Shown: in pieces, positions 26,759 to 36,100 of the stretch
Position numbering within the stretch: the first letter of the stretch is position 1
How the letters are laid out: each line of letters begins with the position of its first letter
Source of the DNA: Kyrpidia tusciae DSM 2912
GTDB taxonomy: Bacteria; Bacillota; Bacilli; Kyrpidiales; Kyrpidiaceae
Assembly: GCF_000092905.1 (NCBI RefSeq)
Contig: NC_014098.1
Location: forward strand, 1,860,001-1,924,000
Direction of reading: 5' to 3'
DNA: 64,000 nucleotides
Program-made: the position numbers and the translations under genes
Notes under the pieces: model-generated
What the model was told of the DNA's origin: nothing
Databases searched by the model: none
What the model saw: only the letters and a program-made list of their open reading frames with translations

Positions 26759-27484
26759 TCAGCAACGGATGGCGCAGCCGCCGTTCCGCCGACAGAATTT
26801 TGACCGGCCACAGCTTTGAGGGCCGGACGATACAAGCCAATTGACACCCACAAGTCCGCCAATGGTGGCGTTCGTCGTGGCAGCCGTGATGTCGACCGAG
26901 GCCGAACTGTCCGCAATCAGCCCGGGCTGGCTTCCGTCACCGTTCCAACCGGCCAAACCACCGACGACATTCGCGCCGCTGACGGTCAACGCACCCGTTA
27001 CTCGGGCGTTCCGAACGGCCCCGAGATTGTTCCCCACCAACGTCCCCACATCGAATGACCCGTTGCCGGCGGTGATCTGCACATTGTCCAGGGTGAGGTT
27101 GCTGATCTCCCCTCCGCTGTCCAGGGTCCCGATCAGGCCGACGGTGTCCGCCGTGGTGGTCGTGATTTTCAAACCCGTGATCGTGTGCCCTTGACCGTCC
27201 AAATGCCCGCCAAACGAAAGAATCGGCTCCCATTCCGTGCCGCCGAGATCAATATCCTGCCCCAGCACAAAAAATGTTCCGGGAGTCGTGGTCATGGTCC
27301 GCAGGGCGTCCAATTGATCCCTGTTCGTGACCACGTACGGATTTGTTTGGCTCCCGTCTCCTTCCATACCCGCCGGCCCGTTGCCGGCCCGCACCGTCCC
27401 CTGCGGCCACCCCGCGGCACTCACCATCAGACCGATCAAACCGACGACGGCTATCCGGCGAATCCTCGCTGTCCACCCTTTCAT
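26759..27484 (-). pseudogene. Secreted GLUG-repeat surface protein, truncated and frameshifted
   Basis: The reading frame begins with a signal peptide (RRIAVVGLIGLMVSAAGWPQG) followed by a domain seen ahead of GLUG repeats (NPYVVTNRDQLDALR). Repeats of the GLUG motif type then follow (GTLVGNNLGAV, GGLAGWNGDG, GGLVGVN). After GGLVGVN near 26845 the frame loses sense. The neighbouring frame reads KAVAGQNSVGGTAAAPSVAE and then stops where the IS200/IS605-like element begins. A C-terminal anchoring part is missing. ATG at 27484 with GGGGGA about 7 bases upstream. Confidence 0.7.
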
Positions 27485-27490
27485 CCGCAT

Positions 27491-27950
27491 TCCCCCTGTC
27501 CGCTGTTTCCCAAGTTAAGCTGCAACCGTCGAATCACCACCCTCAGGGGGTCTCCATTCTCCCCCCGTTTCGCTGCACCCTGTCACACCTGGGGCCTTTA
27601 CCGGAGACGCGGGGCCGTGGCCGAAAGGCTTGATACCATCCTCCGCACTGCCCCCGTTCCCGATAGGTACAGGCGCGCACAGGCGCGCATATGATTATAA
27701 GAATTGAATCTTAAAACCGATTAAAAATTTATCCAAGTTATTCCTATTCTCCAAGAAAGAGCGGACTCGCCGTGGAATGAGCGAAGGACGCGGAACCCTG
27801 AGCACGGCCCGTCGCCCCACGGTCACCGGTCCAGAACCCCTCGCCAACCGGATCGCCGTTCCCCCGCCCGGAACATGACCGGCCACCATCACCTTGGCGG
27901 CGGGGTGCCGGGCTTTGATCTACAACCCGGATCCGCCAAATCCTCTTCGA
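27491..27950. other. Non-coding stretch upstream of the GLUG gene
   Basis: No convincing gene on either strand. It contains the leader of the GLUG gene and, at 27690-27731, an A/T-rich promoter motif shared with the large SLH-protein gene. The rest (27732-27950) is G+C-rich with no recognised feature. Confidence 0.5.
27690..27731 (-). promoter_or_regulatory. Shared promoter-like motif, copy 1
   Basis: On the minus strand it reads TTTTTAATCGGTTTTAAGA, then TTCAATTC, then TTATAATCATA. About 32 of 39 positions match the motif at 37580-37621, which also lies upstream of a surface-protein gene. It holds a TATAAT -10 box and two TTTTAA blocks about 10-11 bp apart, with no good -35 hexamer, as expected for an activator-dependent promoter. 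Confidence 0.5.
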
Positions 27951-27951
27951 T

Positions 27952-28272
27952 TTGCCGACATCATCCGCATCTCCCCGGCGGACGGGGGGTTCTCCATATC
28001 CCGCAGATCGGGCGTGTACACCGCCGCCAAGCCCTTGGGCGAAACGTTCCTCCCATAACGCCTACGCCGCCGGCGTGCTCAGAAGTCACCAGTATGCCGG
28101 TGTCACAAAAGGAATCCTTGATCGGCTGAGCGACGACGAGTTGCAGGCAGTGTTGGCCCACGAGGTATCGTATCTCAGGATGCAAGATCCGCTCTTCACG
28201 GCTTGGCGCGGTTGGAGCGGTTGGATGAGATCGGAGGCCGCGATAGACCAACTCCTCGAAGTGTCCGTATAA
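27952..28272 (+). pseudogene. M48 peptidase (HtpX-like) remnant
   Basis: The stretch 28054-28192 encodes VTKGILDRLSDDELQAVLAH followed by EVSYLRMQD. This matches the zinc-site region of M48 membrane peptidases, except that HExxH has become HEVSY, losing the second zinc histidine. Matches to upstream family regions are scattered in other frames, and neither the N-terminal membrane part nor the C-terminal half is present. I regard it as a decayed fragment. Confidence 0.55.
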
Positions 28273-28285
28273 GTCAGGGCAAAAG

Positions 28286-28314
28286 TTGCTGAGTCTTTGC
28301 GAGTCCGATATACT
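28286..28314 (+). promoter_or_regulatory. Sigma-A promoter of the Rpn-family gene
   Basis: TTGCTG (28286-28291), a 17-base spacer and TATACT (28309-28314), with the AGAGGTG ribosome binding site of the next gene about 10 bases beyond. Confidence 0.65.
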
Positions 28315-28333
28315 GCAATTAAGAGGTGTGGCG

Positions 28334-29167
28334 ATGCCTAGGCAAGATACGATCATGAAGTTTTTAACGCGTTCTTTGTCAGGTGGCGCTCTGCAGGTGT
28401 TGGGCGTACACGGTGTAGAGTTAGCCGAGCCCTTGCCTACGGAGTTGCCGTCGAATACACTGCGGATCGACAAGGCGTGGCGGATGCGAGACGGACGAGT
28501 GTTCCACTTGGAATTCCAGAGCACGCGAGAACCGACGTTGCATCGCTTTTTGGAATACGATGCCCGGTTGGCTCGTCAGCATTTGGCACAGGTTCGAACG
28601 GTAGTGTTGTATCATGCTAATATACAGAGCGCTCCAAGCGAGCTGGACATTGGGACGGCCATGTACCGGGTCGAAAACGTCTTCCTGTCAGATTTAAACG
28701 GTGATGCGGCGCTGAAAGAAGTGGAAGAACATCTACGAATCGGGCAATGGGAGCCAGGTGACCGGTTGCGGTTGGCGTTGGCGCTCAATATGAACGTGCG
28801 AAGCGTTTCTAGAGCGTTTAAGCGGGTTTTGGAACTTGTGCCTGCAGTGCCGGACGAGACCGAACGGGATCTGGTCGTGAGCGCCATTCTGGCACTTGGA
28901 GACCAATCGCTGAACGATCAACAACGGACTCGTTTGCGAAAGGAGCTCAGAAGGGTGTCCAAGATCGTAGAGGAACTTTACGAAGAAGGCCGTCAGGAAG
29001 GCCGTCGGGAAGGCCGTCGGGAAGGCCGTCAGGAAGGCGAACATCTCAAGGCTGTTCAAGTGGCCGAAAAAATGTTCCGCAAGGGCGCTTCACTGCCGGA
29101 TGTGATAGACATCACGGGCCTGTCAGAGCAAGAAGCGGAGGAAATCCGCCGAAAATTGATGAACTGA
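28334..29167 (+). CDS. Rpn-family recombination-promoting nuclease / PD-(D/E)XK transposase-like protein
   Basis: 277 residues. The PD-(D/E)XK core is visible early: RIDKAWRMRDGRVFHLEFQST contains the acidic-strand E-x-Q, and RFLEYDARLARQH follows. The C-terminus has a charged linker of GRxEG repeats (GRQEGRREGRREGRQEGE), encoded by near-perfect 12-bp repeats, then a short helical domain. Family members can act as DNA endonucleases and are plentiful in accessory DNA. ATG at 28334 with AGAGGTG upstream. Its codon use is more A/T-rich than that of the neighbours, suggesting transfer. Confidence 0.75.
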   Translation: MPRQDTIMKFLTRSLSGGALQVLGVHGVELAEPLPTELPSNTLRIDKAWRMRDGRVFHLEFQSTREPTLHRFLEYDARLARQHLAQVRTVVLYHANIQSAPSELDIGTAMYRVENVFLSDLNGDAALKEVEEHLRIGQWEPGDRLRLALALNMNVRSVSRAFKRVLELVPAVPDETERDLVVSAILALGDQSLNDQQRTRLRKELRRVSKIVEELYEEGRQEGRREGRREGRQEGEHLKAVQVAEKMFRKGASLPDVIDITGLSEQEAEEIRRKLMN

Positions 29168-29507
29168 TACAGCAAACAAGCCGACCGAGGTCGATATGGC
29201 CCCCAAGATCCCGGTGAGTCGCACACGGATCGGGGGTTGTGGATCGTTGGGTTACCGTGCCGCCAGATCCTCGTACCCGACGTACCCAACCCCCTTCGTA
29301 TCCGCGAACCTCACCTTCGCCCTGGGGCCATACCGCTGGTTTGCCCCATCCCCGAGAAAGACGCACTCCCTTCCCCTGTGTTTCTTTTTACGCAGAAAAA
29401 TTGGCTCTACAACGTATGTTTGTCCAGCAATTAGTTTCGTGTTTCGAATGATTTTTTCCGTCTTTGCTCACCTTCACCAGCATCGTGTTGTCCCTGGTCG
29501 TGTTAGA
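29168..29507. other. Intergenic stretch without recognised feature
   Basis: No open frame here resembles a protein family and no RNA gene or clear hairpin terminator was seen between the convergent Rpn-type gene and the hydrolase fragment. Confidence 0.4.
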
Positions 29508-30145
29508 CTAAAAATGGCTCACGGCAAAATCCGTCACTTTTTTCACATACTCGTGCGGATCTTGAAGATAAGAGCCGAGGTGTCGGTCCCCGGGAGTCAT
29601 CCAGAGTTCTGTTTTTGCCGAACCGGAAGTTTCCTTCAATCTGACACTGTTGACGGAGGGAATTTTGTCGTCGTTCACGGCGTGAATCAGCAGGACCGGC
29701 AGGTCCCGCACTTGTTTGATCGCCTCGATCGGCTTGACGTTCGACGGATCGACTCCGGTCACCAATGGAATTTCTCCCATGATCAACGGGGTGAACGGGA
29801 AATTCGGCAGTCCGCTCCAAATCGATAAATGGTCCCGCAAATAGCTCTCCAGATCGGCAAAAGGTGAATCGGCCACCAGGAAACGGAGATGGTTCACCTC
29901 GGGCGCGGCCATCAAAGCGGTGGCCGCCCCCATCGAAAATCCGATCAAGCCGATTTGTTTATATCCAAGACTCTTCGCATAATCAATGGCGGATAGCAAA
30001 TCCCCCTTTTCAAATTGCCCGATACTCGTGATGTCTTTTTCCGATTCGCCGGAATTGCGGAAATCGAACAGAAGCGATGCAACCCCTTGTTCATGAAGCG
30101 CTTTGACCAGGGGAAGCACCGGCTCCTCGACGGAACGGTTGTCCC
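29508..30145 (-). pseudogene. Alpha/beta hydrolase, 5'-truncated
   Basis: The C-terminal two thirds of a serine hydrolase of the YqkD type. It has LPLVKALHEQGVASLLFDFRNSG, the nucleophile elbow IGFSMGAATAL, the acid loop HAVNDDKIPS and the histidine in PGDRHLGSY. The N-terminal strands with the oxyanion-hole motif are missing, because the sequence upstream of about 30145 belongs to a different gene (a cadherin-like/RCC1 surface protein). No start codon with ribosome binding site exists for the remaining part. It probably results from a deletion joining two genes. Confidence 0.7.
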
Positions 30146-30834
30146 GGGCTCTCCACCGCATTGGCCACGTTCACCGCGTACGCCGTGGTCGCCACCGAGA
30201 AGGCCGGGCTCAGCGTGCCGGGACTGACCGAAAGGTTCGCCAGATCGGCGTTGTTCGCGGCCGGTCCAGACCGGGTCACCGAGAGGGTGTAGATGGTCAT
30301 CGGCGTCCCGAACAGATCGGTCACCACGACGAGAATCGGGGTGGTGTCCACCGCCAGGGCAAAGGTCTTCGCCTCACCGATCCCCGCCGCCTCGCCGCCC
30401 ACCGTCAACCGGGCAAACACGGGATCCATCGGCAGGGCGGCCACCGAAAGGCCGGTCACCCCGTACCCTGCCTGGACCGTGTAGTCATGACGGTCGGCAT
30501 AGAACCCGGGGCTCAGCAGATCAGGGCTTACGGTCAGATCGCGAAGGCGAAAATCGAACAGGTTCAGCCCCGGAGGAACATTCGTTTGATGGTAGGTGTT
30601 GTCTCCCCACGCCGCCACCGTCCCGTCCGATTTCAGCGCCAGGGAATGAAGCTCGCCCGCCGCGAGTTTTTTTCCCGCCGCCTGCGCCTTGGCCAGGGTC
30701 AGGCCGCCCGCCGCCCGCACCGTCCCCGCTCCGGGAATCCCGCCGATGAACCCGAGCATCACCACCAAAACCAGCCACATCGTCCAGACTCTTCGGCCCC
30801 ACATCACCTTCCAACGCCGGTTCATGTACCTCAT
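30145..30834 (-). pseudogene. Secreted RCC1/cadherin-like surface protein, 3'-truncated
   Basis: The N-terminus has a signal peptide (about 14-42), one RCC1-like blade (GELHSLALKSDGTVAAWGDN), one cadherin-like beta-sandwich domain (about 95-190) and the beginning of a second (NNADLANLSVSPGTLSPAFS). At NVANAVE the similarity to the SLH protein at 33160-37431 stops, and the hydrolase sequence begins in another frame. The frame runs on to 30091, overlapping the hydrolase fragment. No SLH anchor is left, so any product would be released. Confidence 0.7.
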
Positions 30835-31139
30835 CCACCGCCGACCTCCCCGCGGATGTGCTTACCTTCCGTCAATATCTGCCCCCGGCAGTGGCTGCCT
30901 ATTGGTTCCGAATTCCAATGAACCACGAAAACCGGCATGTCCACCCGGAACCCATGGGAGCCTTTTTCGATGTCCCTTTTTCCCCGGACCTTCAGCACGA
31001 ATCCCATCGGCGTGGCGAGTTTGGTATGTCCATTATCTGGTTTATCATCCACAGGTTGGATGGTTCAGGCCATGCGAAACCGGGGTCAGGTTCTTGGTTA
31101 CCTGGCCCAGGAGCTCCACCTTCTACGATCGCGTTCCGT
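30835..31139. other. Leader of the truncated surface gene and IS flank
   Basis: It contains a GGGGAGG site about 10 bases ahead of the 30834 start codon. No promoter as clear as the motif found at 27690 and 37580 is seen. The left end of the IS lies somewhere in this stretch; I could not define its inverted repeat. Confidence 0.4.
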
Positions 31140-32441
31140 TTAGGACACGCTGCGAACCAAGCTCCTCATGCGTTCTTGCTGCTTCTCCCGCACCCTCCCC
31201 AATGCCATCGCCAGCATCACGCACAAAGCCAAGCCGCAGCGCAACCGCATCTTGGCCAGCCCACGAATGGTATGCCGTTCAAACCCAAACGAGACGTCCA
31301 AGCGACTGTTCACCCTCTCCACCGCCGTCCTGTACCGGTATTCCTTTGCCCATTTGTAGCTCTCCCGGGCAATCGGCGTGAAGATCCGCCGGTCCACCGC
31401 GAGCGCCACCCGCACCCCTCCGGCCACGGGGCACTGTTCCCGCCCTTGACACGTGATCCCGTACGCCTTGGCTGGACATACTTTTTTCAGCGTCCCCCGG
31501 TCTTTCTCGAACCCACCATTGCTCATCTGTTGCCGGGCCCCTGTCTCTGGACAGTAACAGTACACCGCTCCCCCCTCGTCATACACCACATTCGTGTGTC
31601 CCGGTAATAACCGCGTTTGCTCCCCGTCTTTCCACATCCGCCTCGTGTCGATCACGGGCTTGATCCCATATTCATCCCAGCAGCGACTCAGGAGTTTCGA
31701 GTCGTCGTACCCCCGATCCGCCGTCAGGACCTCGGCCTTTTTCAACATCTCCGGATGGCGTTTCTCCATCTCATCCAGCAGGACATGCCCTTCTTTGACG
31801 TCCGAGCGCGACCCCTTGGTCACCGTATACGCCACCGGCAATTCATGCTTGGCGTCGACCACCAGGTGGAGCTTGTAGCCAAACCACCGGACCACTTTCT
31901 CCCATGTACTCCCGTCCTCGCGGGTCCCACGATAGGTTTTTACCCCGTATGCTGCATCCAGATCCCGCCGTCCGTCTTCCTTCTTTTCTTTCGAGGGACG
32001 GGACGCCCACGAGGCGATTGCCTTACTGTCCATCGCCAAACGACGCCCGAACTCCGGAAGTTCCTCACTCAGGGCCTTCACCAGCTCGTCGAACATCGAT
32101 TCGATCCACGATCCGTGCTCCATCAAGCTGCGGAGAAATCGGGTGTAAGCGGCTGCGCTGGGAACTGCGCGCAACCCACAGATCGACCGCAGCTACCCGT
32201 TTCGAGAGAGTTCCCGACGTAAGCTCTCGATCGACGGGTGCTGAAACACGATTCCTGCCAACATCGAGTTCCACATCGCCCGTACCGGGTAGTCATCTCG
32301 TCCATGACCTCTCGATTTCTCCAGATGCGCCATGAGCGCTTCGTCCGGCAGATGTTCCAGAACCAGCCGGAGGCGTTCAAGGTCTCCAAGCGGCTCAATG
32401 TCTTCCCAGGAAAACAGTTCGAGTTGTGGTATAATGGCCAT
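31140..32441 (-). pseudogene. IS transposase (IS1182/IS5-like DDE) with one internal stop codon
   Basis: One continuous frame of 434 codons is interrupted only by TAG at 32193-32195, which stands where related transposases have a Gln codon (RRELSRNG-stop-LRSICG). The N-terminal part is the DUF772 region (MAIIPQLELFSWEDIE). The C-terminal part has the DDE residues in AMDSKAI, LTADRGYDDS and YRTAVERVNSRLDVSF. A cysteine cluster (CYCPETG, CPAKAYGITC) is typical of the group. Without suppression of the stop the transposase is inactive. Confidence 0.75.
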
Positions 32442-32444
32442 AGG

Positions 32445-32502
32445 GTGAGTCCTCCTTGTTGGATCATTTGTCTAACCACTATTCTAACAAAAGAGGACTC
32501 AC
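32445..32502. repeat. 10-bp inverted repeat in the transposase leader
   Basis: GTGAGTCCTC (32445-32454) and GAGGACTCAC (32493-32502) are perfect inverted copies 38 bases apart. The inner arm contains the AAGGAGG ribosome binding site of the transposase, so a hairpin in a read-through transcript would hide it. It may also mark the IS end. Confidence 0.6.
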
Positions 32503-33065
32503 CTGTCTTATTGGACTGGGGTGAATTTGTCCGAATCTATCCCTCCCCCCATTCAAAACCTCTGTCTTTCCTGGCCCTCTTTGGGGGAAAGTTTTCTGGT
32601 CCCTGCTCCTTACCCCTTATCCCTCCTGGCCTTTTCGGCATCGAAAAAGGCTCCATGGTCTCCCGACCGGACCGTCTTTAAGGAAGTCCCATTCCGTCAA
32701 ATCCAGGACGCCTTCAACCGCTTTGGGTTGATGATGTAACAGATTGGGGTTCAACAGATACAAACATCCTGGAATGAAAAATACCAACATCATCGAAGAT
32801 CCGCTGAATAGATTACGGAGACCGCAACACGAAGCACTTGATCACCTCCTGAGGTTAACTCTGTCATTTTGGGCTCCATGCGGCGACCTGCCCTCAACGT
32901 CCAGACCGCAGGATTTCCACCAACTGGGCTCCAAACCGGCACAATGCCGACCCCGCCACTGTTTGCGTAAGCAGAGCCCCCTTCACCGTCGCGTTTTGCG
33001 GGAATAGAAGCGCCCAACACCTTTTTCTGCCGTGTGCAGCCGCAAAATCCGAACCAAGCTGTTCA
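32503..33065. other. Non-coding stretch between IS and surface gene
   Basis: No gene recognised. The base composition is more mixed than in the surrounding genes. Scattered short similarity to 37840-37880 (CCATGGTCTCC followed by an ACCGxCTT pattern) hints at decayed coding sequence, but I cannot name it. Confidence 0.35.
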
Positions 33066-33112
33066 AAGAAAAGAAAGCCGGGTCCAGTGCCAACAGGCAC
33101 CAAGCCCGGCTC
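33066..33112 (-). terminator. Terminator of the SLH surface-protein gene
   Basis: On the minus strand a long stem (AGCCGGGCTTGGTGCC with GGCACTGGACCCGGCT, one bulge region) and a 4-base loop are followed by TTCTTTTCTTT. A second GC hairpin lies between it and the stop codon. Confidence 0.75.
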
Positions 33113-33159
33113 ACAAACCGTGATGGCATTCCCGGCCCGGTTCAGGGCCGGCTCTTTCT

Positions 33160-36100
33160 TCACGGCGCAAAAGATGTGCCGCCCGCCGTCCTGCCTTCCA
33201 GCAGCACCGCCACCGCCTCGGCCCGGGTCGTGATCCCCGCCGGCTCAAACCGGTTCTCACCCCGGCCGTGCATCAGTCCGGCCTGCCTCACCGCAGCGAC
33301 GTAGGGTTTGGCCCAGGCCTGAATCGCTCCGTCGTCCGCAAATCCCGTTGCGGCTCCCGGCGCCGCACTCAGCCCCAGCGCCCTGGCGACCATCACCGCC
33401 ATCTCCGCCCGGCTGATTTGCGCATCCGCCCGGAACGTGCCGTCCTCGTAGCCGTGCAGGATTCCCGCCTGCACACCGGCCGCCACGAACGGCTGCGCCC
33501 AATCGGGAATCGATGCCGCATCGGCAAAGGGCAAGGCCGCCGTACCCTCCGGCACCGTCAGCCCAAGGGCTTTCGCCAGCAACACCGCGAACTGCGCCCG
33601 GGTCACCGGCTCATCCGGGTGGAATGTCCCGTCCGGATAGCCTTTCACCCAGCCCTGGCCCACCGCCGTCTTGATCAGCGATTCGGCCCAGTGGCCCGCC
33701 GTGTCCGCGAAAGCACCGCCTTGGTTCGGCGGCGGGGGCGTGGGTGTCTCCTTCACCGCGAACACCGCGAACTTGGTGAAGTGACTCACCGTGGCGATCA
33801 CCGTGTTCCCCTCGACGGTGGTGGGGACCTTCACCCACTGTTTGGCCTGTTCGTCGTAATAGAACACGGCCACTTCGGCCCCGTCGACCAACGAGGAGTC
33901 GAACTGAATCCGGATGGTCACCGGGTGGTTGAACGTGCCCGCCGGATCCCGGGTGATCTCAAAGACCGAGCTGACAGGCACCATGCCCGCCCCGGCCGCC
34001 GGCTGCTGAGACGGCGCAACGACTTCGATGGTCACCCGCACGGTCCCGCTGAACGCTCCTTGCGGCACGATCACCTTCACGGAGTTCCCGAGGCTCACTT
34101 CCCCGCCGGATCCGGACGGGATCTGCAGATTGCCGTTGTCCGAGCGGACGACGTTGGTGCTGCCGCCACCGCCGCCTCCGCCTCCGCCACCACCGGAGCC
34201 GCCGCCGGAGCCGCCGCCGGAGCCGCCGCCGGGAGATGAGGCACGATTGATGGTCACGATGTAGGTTTTGTGTGCACCTTCCGGGGTCACCACCTGAATC
34301 GTCACCTGATTCGAGCCGACGTTCAAGCTCACTGTCTGCGCCTGTCCGGAAACCAAGGAACTGCCGTTCAGGAGCATCGAAACACCAATCTTCACCGGAA
34401 CCGCCGTCACATCCACGTGGTCGACCGCATTGCCCACGTTTACCGTGTACGCCGTGGTCGTCGACTGGAAGCCGGTCAAAAGGTTCTGGCTCCCCGCCGT
34501 CACCGTCAGGCTCTGCAGATCGGCGTTGGTCACCGTCCCGTTGACGGAGATCATGTACAGCTTCTGGGTTACGCCGTCCTGGGCCGTCACCTCAATCGAG
34601 ATCGTGTTCAGCCCTTGGTTCAACGACACCGTGACCGCTTGTCCATCTGCGGCCGGCTGACCGTTCACCGTCACTGTGGCCGTGGGATCCGCCAGGTGAG
34701 GCGTCACCGTCAGGCTGTCGATCGACCCCGCTCCCTGCACGGTGTAACTGAGCGTATTCGGATTAAAGGGCTTATCCAGCGTCCCCGCGCTCACATCCAG
34801 CCCGCCCAGGTTCGCGTTGCTGCTCGGCGCCCGGTTCACCGTCACCGTGTAGATCTTGGCGGTTACCTTGTCCTGGGCCACCACCTTAATCGAGAACACG
34901 TTCGGTCCCACATTCAGGTTCACCGTCTGCGTACCCGTCCACACATCGCCGTTCCACAGCATCGTGGCATTCGGGTCCGACGGAGAAGCGGTCAAAACCA
35001 CCTGATTGACCCCATTGGCCACATTCACCGTGTAGGCCGTGGTCATTGGCGAGAAGGCCGGGCTCAGCGTTCCCGAACTGACCGTCAGGCTCCCCAGATC
35101 AGCGTTATTCACCGTGGCGTTGACGGAAAGCGCATACCCTTTCTGGCTCCCATCCTGGGCCGTCACGACGATGGAAATGGTGTTCGAACCCTGATTCAGG
35201 GGCACCGTCACACCTTTCCCATCCTGGGTAGGCGTACCGTTCACCGTCACCGTCGCCGTGGAATCCGCCAGGTGAGGCGTCACCGTCAGGCTGCTCGCCT
35301 GTCCTACTCCTTGCACGGTGTAGCTCACCGTATTGGGATCAAACGTCGGGCTCAGCGTCCCCACACTCACATCCAGCCTGCTCAGGTTCGCATTGCCGCT
35401 CTTCGCCCGGATCACCGTCACCGTGTACGTCTTGGTGGTGCCGTCCTGGGCTATCACCTGAAACGCAACGGTGTTCGATCCCACATTCAGGTTCACCGTC
35501 TGCACCTGACCGGCCTTCCACACGCTGCCGTTCCAGAGCATCATGGCCTTCGGATCCGACGGAGAAGCGGTCACATCCACGTGGTCAACCTCATTGCCCA
35601 CGTTCACCGTGTACGCCGTGGTCGCCGCCGAGAAGGCCGGACTCAGCGTTCCGGGGGTTACCGTCAGGCTCCCCAGATCGGCGTTGCTCACCGTTCCGTT
35701 AACCGAAAGCGTATACTGTCTCTGAGTCCCATCCTGGGCCGTCACGACGATCGGGATCAGGTTGCCTCCCTGATCGAGGGGCACCGTCACCGCTTGCCCA
35801 TCCCCGGTCGGCGTGCCGTTCACCGTCACCGTCGCCGACTTGTCCGCCAAGTGAGGTGTCACCGTCAGGCTGCTTGCCTGTTCCGCCCCTTGCACGGTGT
35901 AGGTCAGCACGTTCGGATCAAAGACCGGATTCAGCGACCCCGGGCTCACATCCACCCCGCTCAGGTTCGCATTGCTGCTCTTCGCCCGGTTTACGATGAT
36001 GGTATAAGTGCTGATCACACTTCCTTGAATCACCGTGATTTTCAGCGTGTTCGTCGGGTCCGAACTAAGAGCAACCGACTGTTTCACACCCGCCGCCAGC

